Below are positions 1 to 6,688 of a DNA stretch of 10,938 nucleotides, in pieces. The position numbers were made by a program, and so were the translations under genes. The notes below the pieces were generated by a model, which searched no databases, was not told where the DNA came from, and saw only the letters and a program-made list of their open reading frames with translations. This DNA comes from Microcaldota archaeon. GTDB taxonomy: Archaea > Micrarchaeota > Micrarchaeia > Micrarchaeales > Micrarchaeaceae. Location: NCBI GenBank assembly GCA_021827955.1, contig JAKATY010000057.1, positions 1 through 10,938 on the forward strand, written 5' to 3'. The number at the start of each line of letters is the position of its first letter. The stretch's first letter is position 1.

Positions 1-1463
1 TGTCTGCGCGTGGTGCATAGCGCGGAAGGGTCTATGTTGTGCGATATTATTATGGACGGATACAAGCCCCTGAAGTCGAACATCACAAGATTGTCGTATA
101 CTCCCGGATCCGGGGTCTTGACGTAGGCGCCTTCTATGGGGTTGCTGTTCCTCTCAAAGATCTGGTGCTCGTTGGGCCTGTTCGGTATGATCTCATTGAA
201 CAGGTAGGCGTTCTTCATCAGCAGGAATTCCACAAGCTGGCTTGTCGTGGATACCGCGACATCGCTGGGAAGGTCTCCAGTGATTTTTGAAAGCTCGAAG
301 ATTATCGGCGTGAACGTATTGTATACGGCCCTGAGCGCTTCCGCATCGTTGAGATTGTAATATACGAGCTCTTTCAGGCTGTCTCCTTCATCGTCCCACA
401 TCTGGTATATGTTCTCCTTCTCCACCATTACCTTCTTTCCCTCGCTTATTGCTTCATACACGTCCTTGAGCTTGAAGCTGTTCAGCTTGAGTATCCTTTC
501 GGCAGCGCCCACCACAGAGATGAACTTTGCCACATTGAACATATCTATGTGCACTCTTCCCGCTATCTTTACCCTGTCTACGAGCCCGTGCTTCTCCAGC
601 CTTGTCTCTCCCCTAAACCTTCCTATATCAAGCTTGACCTTCAGTGCTTCTGCACGCTCCAGCATGTACTTTATGTCGAAGTTCGTAGATGCGTATCCGG
701 ATATTATGTCTACGTCAAGCTCGTTGAGCTTCTTTGAAAACTTTTCAAGCATGTCCTTCTCGTCTTTTGCGAGCTCCACGAAGTCGGCGTCTACCTTTTT
801 GTATGTTATTACCCCTTTTTCCAATTCCTTGTCTCCCTTCGAGTACGAATAGCTTATCATGAGTATAGGGTCCTTTTCGGGCCTTGAGGCGCCTTGCGGA
901 TTGTACGTCTCTATGTCGAAGCAGAACGAATTTAGCGATGCCCATCCGGCAGGGCCGCCGGGATTATCCTCCTTGCTGCTGATTTTTTTAAGCACCCAGA
1001 TCTTGCCCTCTCTTTCTATCTCTGCAGAGTAGTATGAAAATGGGGTTATGCCTTTGTCTATTATGTATCTCCTTGCGAACACTATGTTGTTTTCGTATGC
1101 TACCCCCATGTGCGCCATCGCGGCGCTAAGCTTGGGCACATGCATCGGGTTCTTGGTGTAAACTTTGTATGCTACTGTCTCCTTTCCAAAAATCTTTTTA
1201 GTTACTTCCTCTGCTTTCGCCACGCTTATCCTTTTTCCGTTGTCCTCCGTGTAGGTTCCCATTACTTCGCTGAGAGAAATGCCGCTGTAGGGGACCAGGT
1301 AGAAATACGACATGAAATCCCTGTCGTATATCTCGTATGGTTTTTCATCTTCGCCTTTGAACATGAGCCTTATGTATGCGGAATCCTCGAAGTTCATGTA
1401 GTCTACATCAATGACTATGCCCGTGATTGTCATTTTGTCTTTCTGCGTATCCTCTCCCTCCAT
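1..1463 (-). CDS. polB: DNA polymerase B family (N-terminal part, cut by window edge)
   Basis: This is the replicative-type family B DNA polymerase with 3'-5' proofreading. Only the first 487 codons plus two bases are inside the window, because the reading frame runs off the left edge. Visible motifs in order: Exo I FDIET at residues 182-186 (D183 and E185 are the metal ligands), Exo II with NFD at 261-263, Exo III YNLND at 369-373, and polymerase motif A DFRGLYPSII at 463-472, whose D463 is the first catalytic aspartate. The usual archaeal N-terminal domain lies before Exo I. Motif A has Gly where many family members have Ser, a known variant. The ATG at 1463 is chosen because GAGG stands 6 nt before it and an in-frame TAG lies eight codons upstream. 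The thumb and the second catalytic aspartate are outside the window. Proofreading and the first polymerase aspartate look intact. Confidence 0.96.
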   Translation of the reverse strand, partial: MEGEDTQKDKMTITGIVIDVDYMNFEDSAYIRLMFKGEDEKPYEIYDRDFMSYFYLVPYSGISLSEVMGTYTEDNGKRISVAKAEEVTKKIFGKETVAYKVYTKNPMHVPKLSAAMAHMGVAYENNIVFARRYIIDKGITPFSYYSAEIEREGKIWVLKKISSKEDNPGGPAGWASLNSFCFDIETYNPQGASRPEKDPILMISYSYSKGDKELEKGVITYKKVDADFVELAKDEKDMLEKFSKKLNELDVDIISGYASTNFDIKYMLERAEALKVKLDIGRFRGETRLEKHGLVDRVKIAGRVHIDMFNVAKFISVVGAAERILKLNSFKLKDVYEAISEGKKVMVEKENIYQMWDDEGDSLKELVYYNLNDAEALRAVYNTFTPIIFELSKITGDLPSDVAVSTTSQLVEFLLMKNAYLFNEIIPNRPNEHQIFERNSNPIEGAYVKTPDPGVYDNLVMFDFRGLYPSIIISHNIDPSALCTTRR

Positions 1464-1565
1464 AAATATCCTCAAAATCCCGTGCTATCCTATTCCTTGA
1501 TTTCGGATCAGCAGCGCATAAAGAAGGACAACACTCCTGCTAAAATCCAGATGATATAGGCAAAT

Positions 1566-1579
1566 AAAAGAATTTATAA
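1566..1579. promoter_or_regulatory. BRE/TATA-like promoter element, direction unclear
   Basis: On the plus strand this reads AAAAGAATTTATAA, a purine-rich BRE-like stretch joined to a TATA-like core. Read on the minus strand it is TTATAAATTCTTTT, which would place a start near 1548 and give polB a leader of about 85 nt. The BRE-like part is better on the plus side, where no gene follows. It resembles the elements at 2210-2223 and 9871-9884. Another minus-strand candidate for polB is the CTATATCA stretch near 1553-1560. I cannot tell which is used. Confidence 0.45.
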
Positions 1580-1661
1580 CATGAGTATGGTGCCCTGGCA
1601 TCGGGCCAACAGCTCTTCACCGCCTGCGCTAGGCATCGGCAACAAACTTATCCTTCAGCCT

Positions 1662-1697
1662 AAAAATAAGAAAACTGGCAGGCAGACGAATCTGCCT
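1662..1697 (-). terminator. Hairpin with UUCG loop followed by a U-rich tract
   Basis: On the minus strand, downstream of the stop of the 1740-2183 gene, a perfect 7-bp stem AGGCAGA/TCTGCCT (arms 1697-1691 and 1686-1680) encloses a TTCG tetraloop. A few bases later comes TTTTCTTATTTTT (1674-1662). A stem followed by a T-rich run matches a terminator, and archaeal termination relies mainly on the U tract. The position between the 1740-2183 stop and polB suggests that the two minus-strand genes are transcribed separately. Confidence 0.6.
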
Positions 1698-1739
1698 CCA
1701 TGTTTAACGCCTTGCAGAAATTCCGCAAGTCGCGCGATT

Positions 1740-2183
1740 TTATTTCTGCTGCTTCGCTGCCGCGCCCTCTTTGCTTTCCTGTATCTTTGTAGGGCTGATT
1801 ACAAGCGGCGGTATAAGCCCGAGCGAGTATGCCACGAGCGTGCCAGTTGCGCTGCACCTGAAGTTAAGGCCGTTTATTATCTCTTCGGCGAGCTGCACGG
1901 GAAGCGAGTTCGTTTCCGTCCATTTCTTGAGCACCGCGCTTATTGCGTCCTTGGAATCCTTTACGTCTATCTCCCCGGAGAGCTTTATGTGGCCTACGCT
2001 TTTAGCCTCCTTTGTAGTGTTGTCCTGGTAATCGGCGTAAAAAGAGTACTCGACCTTGAGCATGTCGCTGTTCTGCGAAACTCTCTCTATATTTATGTTC
2101 AGCCTTGGAAGCATCTGCTTTACAAGCGATTCCTGCGAATCAATAGCTCCTTCTACCTTGGTTATGGTAAATCCTGTTATCAT
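1740..2183 (-). CDS. Conserved small archaeal protein, function unknown (possibly SecB-like fold)
   Basis: A 147-residue soluble protein with no signal peptide or membrane segment. The first 75 residues alternate polar and hydrophobic residues in strand-like runs (INIERV 30-35, LKVEYSFYADY 42-52, GHIKLSGEIDV 64-74). An amphipathic helix follows around 78-90 with a tryptophan at 88, then a second helix near 96-106, then a C-terminal GLIPPLVISP at 122-131 and a charged tail. From memory, archaeal uncharacterised proteins with this strand-helix order end in a similar Leu-Gly-Leu-Pro-Pro motif. The order and the proline-rich end also recall the SecB chaperone fold, but this is a resemblance only. 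The ATG at 2183 sits about 10 nt after the predicted transcription start from the TATA box at 2215-2222. The terminator at 1662-1697 follows it, so it is probably a single-gene unit. The gene call is firm; the function is not known. Confidence 0.85.
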   Translation of the reverse strand: MITGFTITKVEGAIDSQESLVKQMLPRLNINIERVSQNSDMLKVEYSFYADYQDNTTKEAKSVGHIKLSGEIDVKDSKDAISAVLKKWTETNSLPVQLAEEIINGLNFRCSATGTLVAYSLGLIPPLVISPTKIQESKEGAAAKQQK

Positions 2184-2209
2184 AAAACCACTCTTCTTAA
2201 TATCTGCTG

Positions 2210-2233
2210 AAAAGTATTTATAATGATACTTTT
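2210..2233 (-). promoter_or_regulatory. TATA promoter enclosed by a perfect 8-bp inverted repeat
   Basis: AAAAGTAT (2210-2217) and ATACTTTT (2226-2233) are exact reverse complements separated by TTATAATG. The TATA core (ATTATAAAT on the minus strand, 2224-2216) lies inside. It is about 33 nt before the ATG at 2183, predicting a very short leader for that gene. The repeat puts an AAAAG BRE-like element on both sides of the TATA box. This may be a dyad operator or a symmetric promoter able to fire in both directions; the plus-strand direction would run antisense into the HAD gene. Confidence 0.7.
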
Positions 2234-2243
2234 GCGCAAGCCG

Positions 2244-2930
2244 CTATCTGATATGCTCTTCGAATTCCTTCATGCTTCTGAATATGAAATCGGGCTTGTG
2301 CATCTCCAGGTACTCGTAGCTGTCGAATCCTCCTGCAACCGCGCATGATTTTATGCCTGCATACTTGGCGAAAAGTATGTCATCTGCCATGTCTCCGATA
2401 TATACTGCCCTGCTCTTTTTGACATTGAGCGTCTTCAGCATGAGTTCCGCTCCAAGCGGGTCCGGCTTCAGCCTGTTTATTGCCTGAAGGCTAAGCATAG
2501 CTTCAAAATATTCGAGCATGCCCAGCTTCTCAACCTCTCTGTATACCCTATAGAACACTCCGTCAGTAACGAGCGTGACAAGTTTGCCTCTGCGCGAGAG
2601 TTTTGACAAAGCCTGCTTCGCTCCTGCTCTTAGGCGCGGCTCCAGCAGAAGCAGCAAAAGGTCCGAGCTCCTCACCTCGAAGCTGGTTTTTGTGCGCATT
2701 ATGCTCTCATATGCGCCTTTTTTGTAGATATGCCTCTCCACCTCTTTAGGCTCTTCTGCGATCGCTTCAGATGCAGTTAGCCTTCTAGCTTTGGCCTTCC
2801 TGATCCTCCAAAGGGGGTTGAGCTTCTTGTTTAGCTTTCTCCATATGGGCTCTATGGCGAGCGTACCGTCCCAGTCGAAGATAAACAGGTCGAAGTCCCC
2901 TGTATTTAAAGAATCCTTTTCGATATTCAT
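2244..2930 (-). CDS. HAD-superfamily hydrolase (phosphoglycolate phosphatase-like)
   Basis: A cytoplasmic phosphatase of the haloacid dehalogenase superfamily, 228 residues from the chosen ATG. All four HAD motifs are present (numbering from this ATG): motif I DWDGT at 19-23 with nucleophile D19 and acid/base D21, motif II Thr122 in VTDG, motif III Lys155 in RLKPDP, and motif IV GDMADD with D180 and D183/D184. The insert between motifs I and II is a basic then helical C1-type cap, as in phosphoglycolate phosphatase and pyrophosphatase PpaX. The substrate cannot be read from the sequence. The gene follows the leuS stop by 13 nt, so the two are probably co-transcribed. A strong Shine-Dalgarno-like GGAGCTGATCC (2951-2941) overlaps the end of leuS. 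A TTG two codons upstream (2936) is an alternative start. Confidence 0.93.
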   Translation of the reverse strand: MNIEKDSLNTGDFDLFIFDWDGTLAIEPIWRKLNKKLNPLWRIRKAKARRLTASEAIAEEPKEVERHIYKKGAYESIMRTKTSFEVRSSDLLLLLLEPRLRAGAKQALSKLSRRGKLVTLVTDGVFYRVYREVEKLGMLEYFEAMLSLQAINRLKPDPLGAELMLKTLNVKKSRAVYIGDMADDILFAKYAGIKSCAVAGGFDSYEYLEMHKPDFIFRSMKEFEEHIR

Positions 2931-2940
2931 GTTCAAAACC

Positions 2941-2951
2941 GGATCAGCTCC
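2941..2951 (-). promoter_or_regulatory. Shine-Dalgarno-like site for the HAD gene, overlapping the leuS stop
   Basis: Minus-strand GGAGCTGATCC differs at one base from GGAGGTGATCC, the complement of the usual archaeal 16S 3' end. It spans the last leuS codons and the stop (2946-2944). GGAG is 17 nt from the ATG at 2930 and 11 nt from the TTG at 2936, so spacing is somewhat long for either and leaves the start open. Its position suggests that the downstream gene is translated in coupling with leuS. Confidence 0.55.
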
Positions 2952-5856
2952 ATATTATCTCTATTGCGGGCTTGTATGGCATAGCCCTTGAAGCGCGTGC
3001 AGATTTAGACTTGCCCTCCTCCTCTACCTCGATGCTGAGCATCGTCTCTCCATTTATGAATCCCTTCGCTTCTTCCAGCGACTTTTCAAGCGCCGTCTCG
3101 TCCATCTCCGCAGTTTCTACAAGGGTTCTTACATTCTTCGCAAACTGTGAAACAAATTTCGACAGCCTTTCCTTATCTATTCCTGAAAGCGCGCTGCTGC
3201 CTATTGTGCCGCCAATGTCCTTTGTCTTTGAGAGCAATGCGTATGCTGTAGCCTTCCACTGTTCTGCCACTATGATCTTTACCTTTGAGACCTTCTTTCC
3301 CGCATTCAAATCCATTTTGGAGCTCAGCTCTACACTTTTCTTTATGTCTTCTATAGTACCCTTTATTATCTCCTCTATCGCCTCCTCCTTGTCGCTTATC
3401 ATCCCTTCGTCCTCCTCGGGCCATTTCTCCCTTACTATGAGCGTATTATTGCCCATCATGTGCCAGAGCTCTTCAGCGAAATGCGGCATTATCGGGGCGA
3501 GCATCTTCACTATCTTTTCCATGAAATCTTTCACCACTATGCCGTTTTTTCCGCCCCTTCTTTTGTACCACTGCAGTTCGGAGACCGAATCGTAGAACAT
3601 GCGCGTATATGCGTTTCTTATGTTCATGTTCTTCATGTATGCGGTCGCATCCTTTATTTTCCTGTTCAATTTTGAATAAAGCCAGTAGTCTATGTGCGTC
3701 AGCTCTCCGCTTTCCATCGCGTTGACTTCGCCTGCTGTCTTGTACAGGTATTCGTTCCTTTCATAGACCCCTTCCAGCGCCGAAATGTTGAAATTTATGT
3801 CGGTGTCAAGGTCCGCGCTAGTAACCTCGAGGAACCTGAGCGGATCCACGCCATATTTCTCCGCGCCCGAAATCAGAGGCACTATGTTGCCCATGCTCTT
3901 GCTCATTTTCTGGCCTTCAGAATTTACGAACCCGTTCACGATTATGCTTTTAGGCCAAAACTTCTCCGGAAAGAGCGCCACATGGTTGAATATGTACATC
4001 GTCAGATGGTTCGGCACGAGGTCTGGCGCCGAATGCCTTCTTGTGCTTGTGTACCAATAGTCTATGCTGTCCTTGCACTTTTTGATAACCTCTTCGCTTA
4101 TGCCCGTATCTTTCGATACCGCGGATATGTCTTTGTTGTATTCAAACAGGTAATCGAAAAAGCTCGGTTTGAGGCTTTCCGGCTGAACGTTGTTGGCCGC
4201 GAGTATGTGGTCGAAGGTGTAGAAAGTCATGTATATCGTGGAATCGGAAAGGGACTCTATGATATGAGAAGGATTGAACGGAAAAGGCGTTCCAAGGCCC
4301 TGCGCCCTTTCCGCAGCTCTCAGGTCTATCCAGTCTACTACTCCTCTAAATGTCTCGTCAAGCTTCTGTGGGTAAATCTTCATGCTGCCAAGATGTTTCA
4401 TGACCTCCGCTTTCCATTTCTCGTTTCCATAATCTATAAACCACTGGTCGCTTACCACTTTTACTATTACCTTGGTGCCGCATCTGCAATATACGGGCTC
4501 CTCATTTGTGAGTAGGTATATGCTCATCGCCTGTCCCTTAGCTGACATCTCTTTCTTTATCTTCTCCCTCGCCTCCTGCTCCCTGAGCCCTTTGTAAGGG
4601 CCTTCTGCCATTATCCCCCAATGCGCCTCTTCCTTGTATATGGCCTTTGTGGCTCTGTCAAGCACGTCATCTTCGGCATCTATATTTCCATCAATCAAGC
4701 TGAGATACGCTAGTGCGGGTATGCTATCATCTATGCTCTTCTGCCCGTTGCCGCTATGCCCGTCGCCAGTTCCAGATCCCTCTTCCTCCGCAAATGAACG
4801 CCCTAGCGTTTTGCCATCTTTGGAAGGCTCTATGTCTATTACCTTCCTGTACCTGATCTCTCCGACAGGATAGCCATCCCTCTTCAGCCTTTCTATCGCG
4901 GCATAATCAAACGGAGCGTGCGAAGGAACGCTCATCACCACTCCCGTCCCAAAGTCGCTCTTCACGAAGAATCCGGGCAGGACTGGAATTTCATTCCCCG
5001 TTATCGGATCCAGGGCTTTTTTCTTGAGCAGTTCGTCTGCCGCGATGCTTCTCTCTACCTCAAGCTTCTTCTGATTAGAAAGCATTAGCGCAGCATCCTT
5101 TGCAAGATAATATTCCTCTTCTCCTATTTTTGCCACTACATATTCCGCATCCTTGTTTATGAATAAGTTTGTCACTGCGTATATCGTCTCAGGCCTGTAT
5201 GTCGCACATAGAAAATATGCGTTGGAATCGGCATCCTTGAACTTTATTGCTATATTCTCCTCTATCCTGGGCTGCACGTCGTGCCTTGTGTCATGCTGCC
5301 CTACAACGTTGTTCTCGTTGGTGCACCAACCCACAGGATGCTCGCCCTGTACTATCAGCCCCTTTTCCTTGAGCTTTAGAAATTGCCATTCTACAAGCTT
5401 GCTGAATCTCGGCTGTATCGTGTCGAACTTCCTGCGCCAGTCTATGCTGTAGCCGGCTCTTCTCATCCCTTTTTCCATTATGTCAGTGAAGAAATTCGCT
5501 ATGAACATGGGGTCGGCCATCTTCCGTATGTCGCTCTCCTCTATGCCGTAGTCAGCCAGCTCCTCGAACAGCTCCTTGTCGTTGTTGCGCACTCTTTTTG
5601 CTATCGCAAGTATCGGCGTGCCCGTTTTGTGAAAAGCCATAGGATAAAGCACGTTGTACCCTCTCATCCTGAGGAATCTTGCATTCATGTCCGCTGTAGA
5701 ATAGGTGCGCAGATGGCCTATGTGCTGCGGCATATTTACGTATGGCAATGCGGCCGTCACAAGTATACCCTCTCGGTCGTCGGGATCGAATTCGTATACC
5801 TTTTCGTTATCCCATACCTTTTGCCATTTGCTCTCTATGCTGTTGTAATCTATCAT
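2944..5856 (-). CDS. leuS: Leucyl-tRNA synthetase, archaeal/eukaryal type
   Basis: This class I synthetase charges tRNA-Leu with leucine, using ATP, in the cytoplasm. The product is 970 residues, near the usual archaeal length. HIGH is at 45-48 and KMSKS at 650-654. Between them is the CP1 editing domain, with the threonine-containing stretch TYRPETI at 219-225 and SVPSHAPFD ending in D317, the conserved editing aspartate. VEW, GWCTNENN and an SIDWRRKFDT segment near 137-146 match archaeal LeuRS. The C-terminal domain ends in the family-typical PYKPAIEI stretch. An unusual Gly-rich insertion lies at about 355-373. I chose the ATG at 5856, which gives the family-typical beginning MIDYNSIESKWQ and lies about 26 nt past a TATA box. 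A longer reading from ATG 5880 or TTG 5901 is possible but would overlap that box. The HAD gene follows directly. Confidence 0.97.
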   Translation of the reverse strand: MIDYNSIESKWQKVWDNEKVYEFDPDDREGILVTAALPYVNMPQHIGHLRTYSTADMNARFLRMRGYNVLYPMAFHKTGTPILAIAKRVRNNDKELFEELADYGIEESDIRKMADPMFIANFFTDIMEKGMRRAGYSIDWRRKFDTIQPRFSKLVEWQFLKLKEKGLIVQGEHPVGWCTNENNVVGQHDTRHDVQPRIEENIAIKFKDADSNAYFLCATYRPETIYAVTNLFINKDAEYVVAKIGEEEYYLAKDAALMLSNQKKLEVERSIAADELLKKKALDPITGNEIPVLPGFFVKSDFGTGVVMSVPSHAPFDYAAIERLKRDGYPVGEIRYRKVIDIEPSKDGKTLGRSFAEEEGSGTGDGHSGNGQKSIDDSIPALAYLSLIDGNIDAEDDVLDRATKAIYKEEAHWGIMAEGPYKGLREQEAREKIKKEMSAKGQAMSIYLLTNEEPVYCRCGTKVIVKVVSDQWFIDYGNEKWKAEVMKHLGSMKIYPQKLDETFRGVVDWIDLRAAERAQGLGTPFPFNPSHIIESLSDSTIYMTFYTFDHILAANNVQPESLKPSFFDYLFEYNKDISAVSKDTGISEEVIKKCKDSIDYWYTSTRRHSAPDLVPNHLTMYIFNHVALFPEKFWPKSIIVNGFVNSEGQKMSKSMGNIVPLISGAEKYGVDPLRFLEVTSADLDTDINFNISALEGVYERNEYLYKTAGEVNAMESGELTHIDYWLYSKLNRKIKDATAYMKNMNIRNAYTRMFYDSVSELQWYKRRGGKNGIVVKDFMEKIVKMLAPIMPHFAEELWHMMGNNTLIVREKWPEEDEGMISDKEEAIEEIIKGTIEDIKKSVELSSKMDLNAGKKVSKVKIIVAEQWKATAYALLSKTKDIGGTIGSSALSGIDKERLSKFVSQFAKNVRTLVETAEMDETALEKSLEEAKGFINGETMLSIEVEEEGKSKSARASRAMPYKPAIEIIWS

Positions 5857-5880
5857 CGTATCACGGGTTTGGTACTGCAT

Positions 5881-5899
5881 CGTATTTAATTTCGTCAGC
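5881..5899 (-). promoter_or_regulatory. BRE/TATA promoter of leuS, predicting a leaderless transcript
   Basis: On the minus strand a GACGAAA BRE-like stretch is followed by TTAAATAC (TATA core about 5889-5883). Its centre is about 30 nt before the ATG at 5856, so transcription should start at or within a few bases of that codon. No convincing Shine-Dalgarno precedes the ATG, as expected for a leaderless mRNA. Confidence 0.55.
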
Positions 5900-6015
5900 A
5901 AAGAATTTGTCGTGCCTTCAACGCATTGACGCGGTGCAGTTTGTGGAAACAGCTCTTGTGCATTTTACGTGCTTATTGAATAATGTCCAGACTGCTAAAC
6001 TAATGCGCTAAAAAC

Positions 6016-6024
6016 CTATAATAA
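6016..6024 (+). promoter_or_regulatory. TATA box for the hydrolase-permease-GTPase unit
   Basis: CTATAATAA lies after an AAAAC stretch in the 211-bp divergent region between leuS and the hydrolase gene. Counting about 25 nt downstream puts the start site near 6046, with a leader of about 22 nt containing the GAGGTGGT ribosome-binding site at 6057-6064. Confidence 0.6.
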
Positions 6025-6030
6025 TCTTAC

Positions 6031-6054
6031 CTGCAATATCAGAAGCGATTGCAG
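6031..6054 (+). promoter_or_regulatory. Perfect 7-bp inverted repeat, candidate operator
   Basis: CTGCAAT (6031-6037) and ATTGCAG (6048-6054) are exact reverse complements separated by 10 bp. The dyad lies between the TATA box and the ribosome-binding site and covers the predicted transcription start near 6046. A repressor dimer bound here would block initiation. The right arm could also pair with the left arm in RNA if transcription started further upstream. No regulator gene is adjacent. Confidence 0.5.
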
Positions 6055-6056
6055 AA

Positions 6057-6064
6057 GAGGTGGT
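6057..6064 (+). promoter_or_regulatory. Strong ribosome-binding site for the hydrolase
   Basis: GAGGTGGT is a near match to the archaeal Shine-Dalgarno GGAGGTGAT, a few bases before the ATG at 6068. It settles that start over the later in-frame ATG at 6074. It is one of the best ribosome-binding sites in the window. Confidence 0.75.
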
Positions 6065-6067
6065 AAA

Positions 6068-6643
6068 ATGGAGATGAAAGCGACAGAATTGAAGAATATA
6101 CTAAGGCCAGAGAATACCGCTCTTGTTGTCTGGGATGTCCAGAATATGCTTGTGGAAAGAATATTCAACAAGCCCGAGTTTGTCTCGAGGCTTGACAGCT
6201 TGATAACCGCGGCGCGCAAGGCGAAGATACCAATTTTCTTCACAAAGATAACTCCTTTGCCAGAAAGGTTTGAATCGGCCGCGCGAAAGCTCGCGTACAA
6301 AGGAAGCTTCTCAAACATGAAGAAAGAGGATTTTGATCTTTACCTGAAGCCTTCGGAAGGGGATACGGTTTTCAACAAGCATACAGCGAGCATATTCGTT
6401 GGCACGCCATTCGATCTCATGCTGAACAATGCAGGAATAAAGAATATACTGTTCACAGGCATAGCGACAGAGATAGGCGTAGAGTCAAGCGCGCGCGAGG
6501 CCTCAAACAGGGGTTACCTGCCTATAATAGTAAAGGACTGCGTTTCCTCCTCAGACAAAGAAGCGCATGAGAGATCGCTGCTCAATATGGACAAGCTGAT
6601 GGCCCTTGCGAGCTCTGATGAAGTTTCGCAGGCTCTTGCATAG
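6068..6643 (+). CDS. Isochorismatase-fold hydrolase lacking the catalytic cysteine
   Basis: A 191-residue cytoplasmic protein of the isochorismatase-like (cysteine hydrolase) superfamily. The aspartate of the catalytic triad is D23 in VVWDVQN and the lysine is K104 in VFNKHTASIF. The third motif, TGIATEIGVESSAR at 130-143, is clear but has Gly137 where nicotinamidases and other amidohydrolases of this fold carry the nucleophilic Cys. True isochorismatases such as EntB and PhzD also lack that cysteine, so the enzyme may act without a thiol nucleophile. The substrate is unknown. It is the first gene of a probable unit with the permease (45 nt downstream) and the GTPase. A TATA box at 6016-6024, a dyad at 6031-6054 and a strong GAGGTGGT site precede it. 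The only other cysteine, C158, is in a different motif. Confidence 0.93.
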   Translation: MEMKATELKNILRPENTALVVWDVQNMLVERIFNKPEFVSRLDSLITAARKAKIPIFFTKITPLPERFESAARKLAYKGSFSNMKKEDFDLYLKPSEGDTVFNKHTASIFVGTPFDLMLNNAGIKNILFTGIATEIGVESSAREASNRGYLPIIVKDCVSSSDKEAHERSLLNMDKLMALASSDEVSQALA

Positions 6644-6677
6644 AAATGCAACGCGCGCAATAATGCCGCGCGCATTT
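6644..6677 (+). repeat. GC-rich imperfect hairpin between hydrolase and permease
   Basis: AAATGC (6644-6649) can pair with GCATTT (6672-6677), and after a 3-base bulge a GCGCG run pairs with CGCGC, giving about 11 bp. It fills most of the 45-bp gap. No T-run follows (only TAGGCCTTATTT), so it is more likely an mRNA stability or attenuation element than a full terminator. Confidence 0.4.
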
Positions 6678-6688
6678 AGGCCTTATTT

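Noticed and set aside
1590..1650. Possible tRNA or C/D-box RNA in the gap before polB
   Set aside because: A GCCC/GGGC mini-stem and a GGCACCA-like end on the minus strand caught the eye, but there is no T-loop TTCRA signature, no acceptor pairing and no paired C and D boxes.
1581..2210. Long plus-strand reading frame of 209 codons
   Set aside because: It is antisense to the 1740-2183 gene, rich in Arg/Cys/Tyr with no domain, and its ATG lies directly on the TATA-like element. The minus-strand gene has promoter, conserved-looking motifs and terminator.
3694..4515. Plus-strand reading frame of 273 codons
   Set aside because: It is entirely antisense to leuS and its residue composition is that expected from the reverse of a coding frame.
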